From: Candidatus Obscuribacterales bacterium
GTDB taxonomy: Bacteria; Cyanobacteriota; Vampirovibrionia; Obscuribacterales; Obscuribacteraceae
Assembly (NCBI GenBank): GCA_021732025.1
Contig: JAKFVU010000029.1
Coordinates: 1-64,000 of the forward strand
Direction: 5' to 3'
DNA: 64,000 nt
The position numbers and the translations under genes were made by a program. Within the stretch, counting starts at the first letter, position 1. Each line of letters starts with the position of its first letter. The notes below the pieces were generated by a model. It saw only the letters and a program-made list of their open reading frames with translations. It did not search any database and had not been told where the DNA came from. Below, in pieces: positions 32,629-40,857 of this stretch.

Positions 32629-35600
32629 CTAGGAGCCTGAAAGTCGTTTCCAAACTGTTTGATAGTCAGCACCGCTCATCGCTGACGTACTTGGTCTAAT
32701 TACGTCCCAGTCTCTAGTGGTTAAGGACGATATAAAATTCCGGGCAGTACGAACACCAAGTTCTTTCTCATTTGAGTTGATAGAGAAGGCTTTACCGAGC
32801 GGTTCTGCAATGCTTCGAGGAACATTGTTCATTCTCATAAGAACAGCTTCTGGACTTTTAACGCCATGATAGAGCATTGCGGGAAGACGATTGATCTCGC
32901 TTATTTGGTCTTTGGTTAAAGTCTCAAAATCGATTCCAGAATTTGGAATTTTGCTCAATGCGGATATTCCCCAAGTTCCGAAATTTCCTATGGTTCTATA
33001 AATTCCCTGACAAGCCGCTGTGAGCGATTCAGTATCTGCCGTATTGGTGGCAGAAAAGTGCGTTTTTGCGATCGCTTCAAGGCTCTGACCATTTACCCAA
33101 TCACCAGCCACGCTAGTGATCATAGTTTTAGACTTCAAATTAATTTTGCCATCGCCTCTCAATTGCGGAATACTTAGCATTATGCCAACTAAATCTTTCA
33201 ATATCGACTTTTCGGTAGGTCCAAAAAGCGATTCAGACCTCCAATCATCAAAAGTGAGAGTCTTATCCAGATTGCTCATTTGAGCCATAGCAGAACGAAT
33301 TGCCTCTGGGGCAAAGCCAGTTGAATCGACCAATGAAGCTTCATTCATACGCATGCTACCTGCATACCTTCTTGTAACTTTCAATAGTGCATTAGCTCTA
33401 GTTTTGTCCGCGGCATCGTTGCTGTTAGCTAATTCGGTATAACCGAGCGTATTTCGAAGCAACAGATCAGCTTCTTGCACCACCTGGGATTTGTCTTTGG
33501 AGTGATTTACGAGGTGGGACACGAACTTTCGAAAATCGATCCAGCTCTCATCTTGAATAATTAAATCTAGGTCGTTTTCTAGTTGATATTCACTAAGTGA
33601 TCTCAACATTGCGACGAACCGAGAATGGAGCTCACCTGCTCTAGCCTTTACGTACTCACGAATCTGCTCTTCATCATCCTGCGCCGCCAATCCGATCATT
33701 CCTAGCGAACCTTGACCAATTCGGCCTGCGCGCCCTGCTAAATTCCAAAATGTACGTCCCGACATTTCATCGCTTGAATAACTTGCGGTGTGTTTAGAAG
33801 CTAGAAAAACAGATGATACCGGAAAATTTATTCCCTGAGCAATTGTCGTGGTGGCACATAAAACTTTGAGTTTATTTGATTCAGCAAGCCATTCAATTAA
33901 CGACCTAGCTTCGTCTGACAATCCGGCGTGATGCACTCCAATGCCATGTTTGAGCATCTGTATTAATTCAAATGAGTCACTTACTTCAGCGGCTAAAAAT
34001 CTTTGAACTAGATCTATTTCTTCAGAGCCTACGTTGTTCTCTGGCATCTCTTCTTGTAACTTTCTAGCGATCGACCAACAATCAGGAATTGTTCTTGTTA
34101 CCGCGATGCTAGTTCCTCTTTGTGAAAAGAACTTTGCCATAGCGCCAGTCATCGTTGTGCGAGTTGCCTTTGACATTGCTACATCTATTGGACGAGGGCC
34201 CGGAATGTGAAAATGTTCTTTCATGGAAAGAGATTTATAGCCAGTATCGAGCACCTCAAAGTTCAATGACCAATTTCCAGGACCGGCCTCTTTCTGTTTT
34301 GAATAAAGACCAATAATCCGCTCATTAGGCTGCCACGCACTAGCTGCTAAGCTTATTGATTTTCCAGACTCTGGTTCGAGCCATTCTGCTAGCTGTTGGC
34401 TGTTTGGAACGAATGGAGTAAGCAGCAGAAAATTAGCATCGACGCATTCTCTCTTTACCGTGGCAAGAAGAAGTTCAATTCTTAGTCCTCTTTCGGCATC
34501 TTCAATATTGTGCGCTTCATCCATAACTAGTAACACCAAAGGTCTAGTCTGCTGGTTATTCCTAATAACCATTTCTAGTTTCTCTGGAGTAGACACCAAT
34601 ACCTGAAAGGAATTACTGCTGTTTGACGTCAAAAGCAATTCTTCTTCAAACTGGTCAAGAGTTACTGCAGCTGTCAGCTGCTCTACGTGAATTCCGAGTG
34701 GCTCGAAATCTCTGCGTAATTGCCTTGTGATTTGCCCAACAAGTGCTCGCGTAGGAGCCACATACGCTACCCACCCATTATCAAATAAGTTCAATGCCTG
34801 CAAAATACGAAATTGAGCAAGCATCGTCTTACCTGCGGAAGTCGGAAGATCAACAACTATTGCTTTTGTTGCTGGATCAAGAAGGCCATGTCGCTGAATT
34901 GCAGCCTGTTGAGGTGGAAGAAATTCAAAAAGGTTTCGAGTCTTAGTGACCGATTCCAGGAATTGGCCAACTGTTGTATGGGGTTGATGGGATACTGACC
35001 AAACAGAATTAGCGGTCATTCGAATGGCCGCAATATGAAGCCATTTAAGAATAAGTTCTAACTGTGCATCGCTGATAGCTTCTGCTGCTTTTTGAGCAAA
35101 ATCAAACTGTTGATTAAGGATTATCCGAATATTTCTGGGCTGTCCTTGCAAAATAAATTCCGCTAGAACTTCCGTTGCTCTCGCGAGGTGATATAGCGCT
35201 ATCAATCCGCACGCCTTTACTGTACTGTTACCGCCCTCTTTTTCAAGATAGTCAGTCTCGTATTCCTTTTGTAGCTCTCTTAGTTTTACAATCTGCTCGC
35301 TGATTTGGTGGACATCTGACCAACTTGATTTTGTGAATAAAGCAATCCAACATCTATACAAAGTTTGAAAAACAGTGACATTCCATTGAGACTTATCTTC
35401 AGGGACAGCAAAAAAATTCTTTTCAGCTGCGCTTTCGGACAGCCATCGCTTAACATCAGAACCTCTTTCACTTGAATATCCGAGTGCGCACAAAGTCAAT
35501 ATTTGAGTAGCCTTGCCATACCAATCAGAGGGCAAGGGTAGTACTCGAAGTAATCCAAATGCTTTAAATGCGGCCGCCTGTCCAGCTGTAACTGCTGGTA

Positions 35601-35844
35601 AAGGATTGGCTGATAATGGTTTAACTAGCTCATCCAATGCTTCAATTGCAGCAATTTGGTACGCGAGAGCAAGTTGGTATACCGAATCAAAGTCATAATT
35701 CCAATTGGCAGATTCAAGAAATTCAAAGCTAGTTTTGGTCAGCAGTCGTTTCGCCGTGTTTTCTGCTTCAAAGCGACGGTCTGCCGGAATTGCTGCAACC
35801 GCCCAGTGGAATTGTAGATTGTCTAAATCAGTTGTTGTTATCAA
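32629..35844 (-). CDS. Ski2-like SF2 helicase, HamB-like (Hachiman-type)
   Basis: Large DNA/RNA helicase of 1071 residues. After a 300-residue N-terminal helical domain come 'PPQQAAI' (Q-like motif), Walker A 'LPTSAGKT' near 333, 'APTRALVGQ', 'VSTPEKLEM', DEAH box 'VMDEAHNIED' near 440, 'GIGVHHAGLS' near 627, 'CATTTIAQGINFP' near 655, and 'NLAGRAGRIGQG' near 700. This set is typical for Ski2/Hel308-like enzymes. The gene follows a PD-(D/E)xK-type nuclease gene by 16 bases. That order and size match the Hachiman defence pair HamA-HamB, in which the helicase senses damaged or foreign DNA and releases the nuclease. Start is TTG 35844. Confidence 0.75.
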   Translation of the reverse strand: MITTTDLDNLQFHWAVAAIPADRRFEAENTAKRLLTKTSFEFLESANWNYDFDSVYQLALAYQIAAIEALDELVKPLSANPLPAVTAGQAAAFKAFGLLRVLPLPSDWYGKATQILTLCALGYSSERGSDVKRWLSESAAEKNFFAVPEDKSQWNVTVFQTLYRCWIALFTKSSWSDVHQISEQIVKLRELQKEYETDYLEKEGGNSTVKACGLIALYHLARATEVLAEFILQGQPRNIRIILNQQFDFAQKAAEAISDAQLELILKWLHIAAIRMTANSVWSVSHQPHTTVGQFLESVTKTRNLFEFLPPQQAAIQRHGLLDPATKAIVVDLPTSAGKTMLAQFRILQALNLFDNGWVAYVAPTRALVGQITRQLRRDFEPLGIHVEQLTAAVTLDQFEEELLLTSNSSNSFQVLVSTPEKLEMVIRNNQQTRPLVLLVMDEAHNIEDAERGLRIELLLATVKRECVDANFLLLTPFVPNSQQLAEWLEPESGKSISLAASAWQPNERIIGLYSKQKEAGPGNWSLNFEVLDTGYKSLSMKEHFHIPGPRPIDVAMSKATRTTMTGAMAKFFSQRGTSIAVTRTIPDCWSIARKLQEEMPENNVGSEEIDLVQRFLAAEVSDSFELIQMLKHGIGVHHAGLSDEARSLIEWLAESNKLKVLCATTTIAQGINFPVSSVFLASKHTASYSSDEMSGRTFWNLAGRAGRIGQGSLGMIGLAAQDDEEQIREYVKARAGELHSRFVAMLRSLSEYQLENDLDLIIQDESWIDFRKFVSHLVNHSKDKSQVVQEADLLLRNTLGYTELANSNDAADKTRANALLKVTRRYAGSMRMNEASLVDSTGFAPEAIRSAMAQMSNLDKTLTFDDWRSESLFGPTEKSILKDLVGIMLSIPQLRGDGKINLKSKTMITSVAGDWVNGQSLEAIAKTHFSATNTADTESLTAACQGIYRTIGNFGTWGISALSKIPNSGIDFETLTKDQISEINRLPAMLYHGVKSPEAVLMRMNNVPRSIAEPLGKAFSINSNEKELGVRTARNFISSLTTRDWDVIRPSTSAMSGADYQTVWKRLSGS

Positions 35845-35860
35845 TTTAGTTGCCCGGTGT

Positions 35861-36631
35861 TCAATTTATGAGGCTTGTAATTGTTGCTAGGCAATTTTGT
35901 GGCAAATACATGGCGCGAAGTTCGATTGTTGTTTTCGGTGGAAGTCCGACACTTAGGGAACTAGCTCGAGCTAACAAGTCATTTTGATTAGGTGCAACGT
36001 CGCGCACCATTATGCCAAATATTGAAATATCTCCCTTGTCCTTGAAATAACGTGCTACTGCGGATTTGAACTTAGCCTTGTGGGGGCCAGTTGTACACTT
36101 GTGGGTTAAATAAACAACTAATGCCGTCTTAATTAACTCCTGGTCTCTAAGTCCTTCAAGTTGCGCTTTAAGACCAGTGTCGCCGTATGTGACCGATGGA
36201 GGGTACTTATTTTCTGAGGATGTCTTGACCTCTCCAAATGCAAGCTTCCAGGAGTTATCGACACTGTCTGATTGAAAACCAACGAGGTCTGCTCCAGCAG
36301 CGCTGGCATTCGGATTTCTTTGATCTCTACTCATCGGGAATGGAAATTCGCAGTTTCTTTCGGAGACAAGAAAATGTTCGCCTAAAGCTTCACCGACTCT
36401 CTTTGAAGAATGAGTAGATGTGCCTGACATTATTTTCCTTATCAACTTCTCGTCAAATTGGCTCGTTCCCAAGGAGCTTAAAACACCCATGGCTACTACC
36501 TGACCGGTGCTGTCTGATAAAATATCCTTTACTTGGCTCTTTAAGGCTGATTCTAAATCAGCCTGCGAATGTATCCAGCCTCGTGCAAGGACGTCGCCAT
36601 TATCAACGTTGTAGTTTTCAGTGCCATTCAT
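35861..36631 (-). CDS. HamA-like PD-(D/E)xK nuclease (Hachiman-type)
   Basis: A protein of about 256 residues whose middle reads 'GADLVGFQSDS' then 'WKLAFGEVKTSSE', fitting the D...ExK active site of PD-(D/E)xK nucleases and the DUF1837 layout of HamA. A hydrophobic strand 'TALVVYLTHK' and 'DISIFGIMVRDV' complete the fold. In Hachiman, HamA degrades DNA and is held in check by HamB. The frame opens at TTG 36652; ATG 36631 is the better start. The pair with the helicase is the main support for this call; the sequence match to DUF1837 needs checking. Confidence 0.62.
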   Translation of the reverse strand: MNGTENYNVDNGDVLARGWIHSQADLESALKSQVKDILSDSTGQVVAMGVLSSLGTSQFDEKLIRKIMSGTSTHSSKRVGEALGEHFLVSERNCEFPFPMSRDQRNPNASAAGADLVGFQSDSVDNSWKLAFGEVKTSSENKYPPSVTYGDTGLKAQLEGLRDQELIKTALVVYLTHKCTTGPHKAKFKSAVARYFKDKGDISIFGIMVRDVAPNQNDLLARASSLSVGLPPKTTIELRAMYLPQNCLATITSLIN

Positions 36632-36822
36632 ACTGCAGGTCGCCCAAAACAAGCTTTACTTACCTAGTTGTACCACAGACCTCTTAATAACTCCCTTTAT
36701 GACCGCAGGACGCCGTTTCTCGATAGCGGAAAATACCAATTCTCGGTTGGTACAATCTGGCTATATGTGCGTATGGCTAGGGGAATATGCAACAGTGCCT
36801 GATATTGGCAGCGCTGTTGTAT

Positions 36823-37452
36823 TTAAGGCGGTATAAAGATGCCTGATACCAGCAAGGTGGCTGAAAAGTTGGGATAACTCGAATATTTCAAACTCATTAT
36901 AGCTTTGTGACTATCAGCCGGGTCGACGGCAAGATACTCTTGAAGCCTTCCTAGATTTGCGTGGCCGGATACTTCTTGGATGGTATGGAGTGGGATGCCG
37001 GCGCGTAACATGTTAGTTAAACAGGTCCGTCGCATTGAGTGTGTCGAGGCGTCGTCGATACCTAGGGTCTCGAAGGCTTCTGTGAGGATGTTGTGGGCAC
37101 GGATGCGGCCGACGTGGTCTATGGGATTGCGGGTTGATGGAGAGAGCTACGGCGACTCGATTTTGGCTTTTCGCAACGACATGCGATAGCCAGACAGGAG
37201 TTCTCTGAGCTTTGGGTGAATTGAAATGTTGCTGTAAACGGTGTTTTTCTTTCTTAGTCGAGTAACTTTTAGGACGTTTCGCACGCCACTACTGGTAGTG
37301 TACACGTCGTTTTGTCCGATCTCTATGATTTCGGAAATTCGTAAACCGGTGTAGAGGCCGGTGGCAAAGAGTGCGCGGTCGCGATCGGTTTGTAGAACTT
37401 TGAGGATGGTTTGGATCTCATTAGAACGTAAAACATAGGCTTTTCCGGGCAT
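36823..37452 (-). pseudogene. Tyrosine recombinase (integrase catalytic domain) with in-frame amber codon
   Basis: The catalytic domain of a phage/XerC-type integrase in one continuous frame broken by a single TAG at 37147-37149. Upstream of the stop: 'ALFATGLYTGLRISEI' with the first Arg and 'TRLRKKNTVYSNI' with the Lys hairpin. Downstream in the same frame: 'HSMRRTC' (HxxR), 'SGHANLGRLQEYLAVD' with His and the nucleophile Tyr. All six catalytic residues survive. There is no N-terminal arm or core-binding domain, so the intact protein would have been about 200 residues. It is inactive unless the amber codon is read through. Probably the integrase of part of this island. Confidence 0.85.
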
Positions 37453-37569
37453 ATGAACAAAACGTCCGTAGGGATCTGTTTTGTTCTATAAGGCTTACTT
37501 TGAGAAGCAAGGCTCAAGACGTAGAAATGGTAGGGAAAAGGGAGTAAAGGAAATAAGTATTTTGTTTAC

Positions 37570-38451
37570 TCACTTTTCCGCCAGGGGCAAGTTTCCTTTC
37601 GGCATAAGGTCATGCATTTGTTCCAAAAGAATCTGTAGAGCTTGAATCATGTTGTCTACGGTTTGTACAACTGTAAGGCCGCTATTTTCTGTAAAAACTA
37701 CGCGCGGTCTTTTAGATTGGATTGAAATCGCCTCGTCATCAAATTCTAAATAACCGCTGACCATACCAATGAGACCAGACTTATTGGTTCCAAAAGTTCC
37801 TTTTAAGTGTTCATCTAATTTGGTAGCTTTGCTTATGACCGCTCCACCGCTATTGCCTGGAAAACTAGTTACGTCAATAAGATAGGTTTGCGACTCGCCG
37901 TGATAGGCGTCAGCAATTCGCGCTATACATCCGGATCTAACTACAGGATATGCACGACTTTGTTTCATTACACCTTTCAAGGAGTATGGATACCCCACCA
38001 TATAAACAAAGTCTCCTTCTTGCATGCCCTCCTTTTTCATAAATTGTAAATTCATGATTTGGCCAGGTTCTGCGAGAGTAAACTGTAGCGCCTTTGCCGG
38101 GTTACCCAAGGAGATAACTGCTACGTCTACTTCTACATTTGGATGTATTACCCAGAGTTTCTCTTTGGTATCACTATCAAACAAGTCGCTAGTGCGTATT
38201 TCTGACTTGCCAGTTTCTCTGTTTAAAAGTCGTATAGCAACTTTGTCTGCTTTGTTTGAAGTGAGCAGGTCTTCCAGAATATGCTTGTTCGTGAAGAGGA
38301 AAGGTAAAGATCCTCTTCCGCTGTTATCTACAAAAGACAAAAATGGGTGCGCATAAAGTATGCCGGTTCCAATCCAATGAGAATTTTGAGTTCCTGGTGG
38401 AATTCCAACTTCAACACAAGCTTTAACTAAATGTTCTGAAATGTGGCTCAA
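37570..38451 (-). CDS. Trypsin-like serine protease
   Basis: A 293-residue cytosolic protease of the trypsin_2 type. The triad is visible: His in 'FLFTNKHILEDL' near residue 53, Asp in 'VEVDVAVISLG' near 104, Ser in 'SFPGNSGGAVIS' near 200. There is no signal peptide or PDZ domain, unlike DegP/HtrA. Start is TTG 38451 with AGG upstream. Soluble trypsin-like proteases occur in defence loci where they cleave a partner after infection sensing. Here it stands alone between the integrase remnant and the DUF2290 gene, so its partner, if any, is not obvious. Confidence 0.78.
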   Translation of the reverse strand: MSHISEHLVKACVEVGIPPGTQNSHWIGTGILYAHPFLSFVDNSGRGSLPFLFTNKHILEDLLTSNKADKVAIRLLNRETGKSEIRTSDLFDSDTKEKLWVIHPNVEVDVAVISLGNPAKALQFTLAEPGQIMNLQFMKKEGMQEGDFVYMVGYPYSLKGVMKQSRAYPVVRSGCIARIADAYHGESQTYLIDVTSFPGNSGGAVISKATKLDEHLKGTFGTNKSGLIGMVSGYLEFDDEAISIQSKRPRVVFTENSGLTVVQTVDNMIQALQILLEQMHDLMPKGNLPLAEK

Positions 38452-38631
38452 TATTTAACCTGGTACAAACTAAAAAAAGGAGACTGGCGATATAGGTTTG
38501 TTGAAGACGTGAGTCCTGCTCTTCGTAATCTAATGAAATGGTTTGGACATGTCGATTTCGTTCCTGTAAAGGACTCTGAAGTTGCTTGAAACTGTCTTTG
38601 AGTTTTTCTATCCTCCGGAAAATAGAAGAAC

Positions 38632-39303
38632 CTATTCTAGACGTAGTTCGTGATCATCTTTATCCGAAAAGTCGAATGGTTGGCTTGCTGCTAGTGAATC
38701 TCGAATAAAATTTGACCACTTACCGAATTCTCGATGCTCTAAAAAATTTTTCCAAAAATCTGGGTAGAACTGCCGGAGGATAAAGAGCGTAAAGGACTGA
38801 GGTTTCATGAGCTTCTTGCAGGCAACACGAATAGAATTGTCATGACCGAAATGAATGTGGGCTGCAGGATGCAGACCGCACTGATATTGATCTGGGGCGT
38901 AGTCATATCTAATGGGGCAAATTGCTTGTCTAAGTCCCTTTACCTGCCGTTGCTCCGAATAATGGCTTCGAAGCTCTTCTTCGCCAATTCCAAAAATATC
39001 CTCTGGAAACTCTGCTGCAAACTCGGCGAATGAATCGTGAACTACAGGGCAGTCGAGGTAACTAAAAGACAACTTTTCTGTAGTTTTAGTCGAATTATCC
39101 ACAAATTGTAAAAGTGCACCATCAAGCAGAGCAAAATCAAAATAGCGGTTGCGTCGAATGTGATCGAACTGATCTAGGTAGGTTAGGTCACGGATAGCGT
39201 CAACATTTATTGACCAATAATTTGGACTTGGATTGGTCACATCCAAGATGCCAGAACATTTCAAAATTGTCTCTGTATCGTTTATATGTGCACGAAGCGA
39301 CAA
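38632..39303 (-). CDS. DUF2290-like protein paired with SF1 helicase
   Basis: A 223-residue protein whose C-terminal part, 'CGLHPAAHIHFGHDN' and 'KPQSFTLFILRQFYPDFW', fits the DUF2290 family, a family I recall as frequent beside helicases in defence loci. The His-rich 'HPAAHIHFGH' might bind metal. Start is TTG 39303; its ribosome binding site GAGG is inside the last codons of the helicase gene, whose stop is four bases upstream, so the two were translated together. With the helicase broken by an insertion sequence the pair is probably inactive. Confidence 0.68.
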   Translation of the reverse strand: MSLRAHINDTETILKCSGILDVTNPSPNYWSINVDAIRDLTYLDQFDHIRRNRYFDFALLDGALLQFVDNSTKTTEKLSFSYLDCPVVHDSFAEFAAEFPEDIFGIGEEELRSHYSEQRQVKGLRQAICPIRYDYAPDQYQCGLHPAAHIHFGHDNSIRVACKKLMKPQSFTLFILRQFYPDFWKNFLEHREFGKWSNFIRDSLAASQPFDFSDKDDHELRLE

Positions 39304-39307
39304 ATCG

Positions 39308-39849
39308 TTAGTCCTCGAAATTGTTGGTTAAAAACTTCGATTTTTTCTCGTCTGCATGTGTTCTACTACGAATATATTCTTCTATTTCGGTAGTCGTCAT
39401 TTCGCCAAGAGCTTTGCTTACAGCGTCATCAAGTGCTTTTTCTGCCTTGGTTTTTTCAATAGCACTTTGCTTAAGCTCCCGATGAATCACCCGCAATTCT
39501 TCCGAACCAGGGTACACAAATTCGAGCTTTGGAACATTGTAAAATGCTGTCAGTATCTCGGTGTACCAATTTGAATTCTGTGTCCCTATACCAAGCAGCC
39601 GAATCCAGCCTTTCGCTCTGGTCATAGCAGTGAAAAGCATATTTCTACTTTTTACTGTTGCTGGTTCGAACAACGCATCAACACCCAGGATGTATACCAT
39701 GAAAGCTTCATTGCCTTTAGCCTTATGTACCGTTGATAAAGTGACACACTTCGCGATCTGAAAATCCTGCTCTCCATAATTGTCTACCGCGTGAGTATTG
39801 TTGGACTGAATATCAGCATCTGCAAGATACTTGCCTACGTAGTTCAAGT
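39308..39849 (-). pseudogene. C-terminal fragment of SF1 (UvrD-like) helicase
   Basis: The last 180 codons of a helicase cut off from its N-terminal part (40858-42442) by an insertion sequence. It carries the late motifs 'VTLSTVHKAKGNEA' (motif V region) and 'RNMLFTAMTRAKGWIRLLG' (motif VI). Removing the 1000-bp element and one copy of its 8-bp duplication joins '...DDRNAKN' to 'YLNYVGKYL' in frame, giving a protein of 708 residues. The fragment lacks its own start signal. Confidence 0.85.
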
Positions 39850-39857
39850 AGTTTTTT

Positions 39858-40857
39858 CCTGCGTATTAGGATATTGCAGCATACTGAACTGGTGGGCTTA
39901 GAGCGGCAGCAGAAAGAGTTCGGTCAAATAATTCGGCCCATTTGTATCGACGGTTGAACCGAAAAGAAAACTCATTCAAGAACCTTTGCAGATGCGCTCT
40001 TGAACAGTATTGGTGATAAGTCCCCAACAAGAATCGGCGGAGCAAGGATATTACCCTGTCTACGTTCTCGAGAGCTCCATGCTCATCGTAATTTTTGCCG
40101 ATGGTGTTCATATTGAGCTTGGCAGCCAGTCCGTGAAGCATAGAGTTCTTAGGTAGCCCATCAGTTCGGATGTGTGTCATAGGCTCTAAAACGCTTTCTA
40201 CTGCCTTTTTTAGGGCCTCACCGCTACGGTCCGGCAATACAATCAAGAGAGCATCACCGGCTTGACGATTTAAGCGTTCGACGACGACACAAACTTGTTT
40301 CTTGTTCGTGCCGCCCGCGCGCTTTCCCTTAGCTATTCCTCCCAAGTGCGCTTCATCAATTTCGACCAAGCCTGAGAGCAGGTGGCCATTTTGCTTAGCG
40401 GCCATAGCTTGGCGCAATTTGTGCATCATGAACCAAACTGTGGAATAGTGCATATCTAGCAATGCTGCTGCGCGTTTAGTAGAAATGCCACCCTTGTCTT
40501 GGGACATCAGAAAGATAAGCCAGAACCAGCTAACCAGCGGCGTTTTGCTCTTGTGAAAAATCGTTCCAGCTGTAATCGACGTCTGCCTCCGGCAAAGAGT
40601 GCATTGAATTGCGCGGCGCTTAGACAGCCGATATCCATCGTTGTGGTGACAATGAGGACAAATAAAACCACGCGGCCAACGAGCCTCTGCAATGGCTTGC
40701 AGACAGGCTTCTTGTGAGCTGTATCTCCGCTGAAATTCCAGGAGCGAAAGGCCTTCGTATGCCATAATTTTTCTCCTTAAAGGGATAGGACACTATACAG
40801 TACAGTATGCCCAAAACAAAGAAATAGTAACGGGGCTGCATTGTTGAAAGACCCAAG
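39858..40857 (-). mobile_element. IS1595-family insertion sequence, 1000 bp, with 8-bp target duplication
   Basis: A complete insertion sequence. The flanks are identical 8-bp direct repeats AGTTTTTT (39850-39857 and 40858-40865), the size expected for IS1595 elements. The ends form an imperfect inverted repeat of about 23 bp (CCTGCGTATT... and CTTGGGTCTT..., both ending in TGCAGC at the same offset). One transposase gene fills it. The host helicase frame is restored exactly when the element and one repeat are removed, so the boundaries are certain to the base and the insertion is fairly young. Confidence 0.93.
39866..40765 (-). CDS. IS1595-family (ISXO2-like) transposase
   Basis: DDE-type transposase of 299 residues. 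The N-terminal zinc ribbon is 'CPHCHHNDG' with 'CTLC', as in the family. The catalytic domain begins 'GLVEIDEAHLGG' (first Asp/Glu), continues with 'HIRTDGL' near residue 190 and ends after 'NVDRVISLLRRFLLGTYHQ', the conserved HN/ENxxSxLKR-like motif with the last acidic residue. AAGGAG lies seven bases before the ATG and the stop reaches into the left end of the element. The gene is intact, so the element may still move. Confidence 0.93.
   Translation of the reverse strand: MAYEGLSLLEFQRRYSSQEACLQAIAEARWPRGFICPHCHHNDGYRLSKRRAIQCTLCRRQTSITAGTIFHKSKTPLVSWFWLIFLMSQDKGGISTKRAAALLDMHYSTVWFMMHKLRQAMAAKQNGHLLSGLVEIDEAHLGGIAKGKRAGGTNKKQVCVVVERLNRQAGDALLIVLPDRSGEALKKAVESVLEPMTHIRTDGLPKNSMLHGLAAKLNMNTIGKNYDEHGALENVDRVISLLRRFLLGTYHQYCSRAHLQRFLNEFSFRFNRRYKWAELFDRTLSAAALSPPVQYAAIS

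Noticed and set aside
32354..32640. Short plus-strand frames before the helicase end
   Set aside because: No start signals, low-quality composition, antisense to the end of a real gene.
38461..38589. 43-codon plus frame without start (WYKLKKGDW...)
   Set aside because: Looks somewhat protein-like and could be a gene tail, but there is no start codon, no family match and no upstream part.
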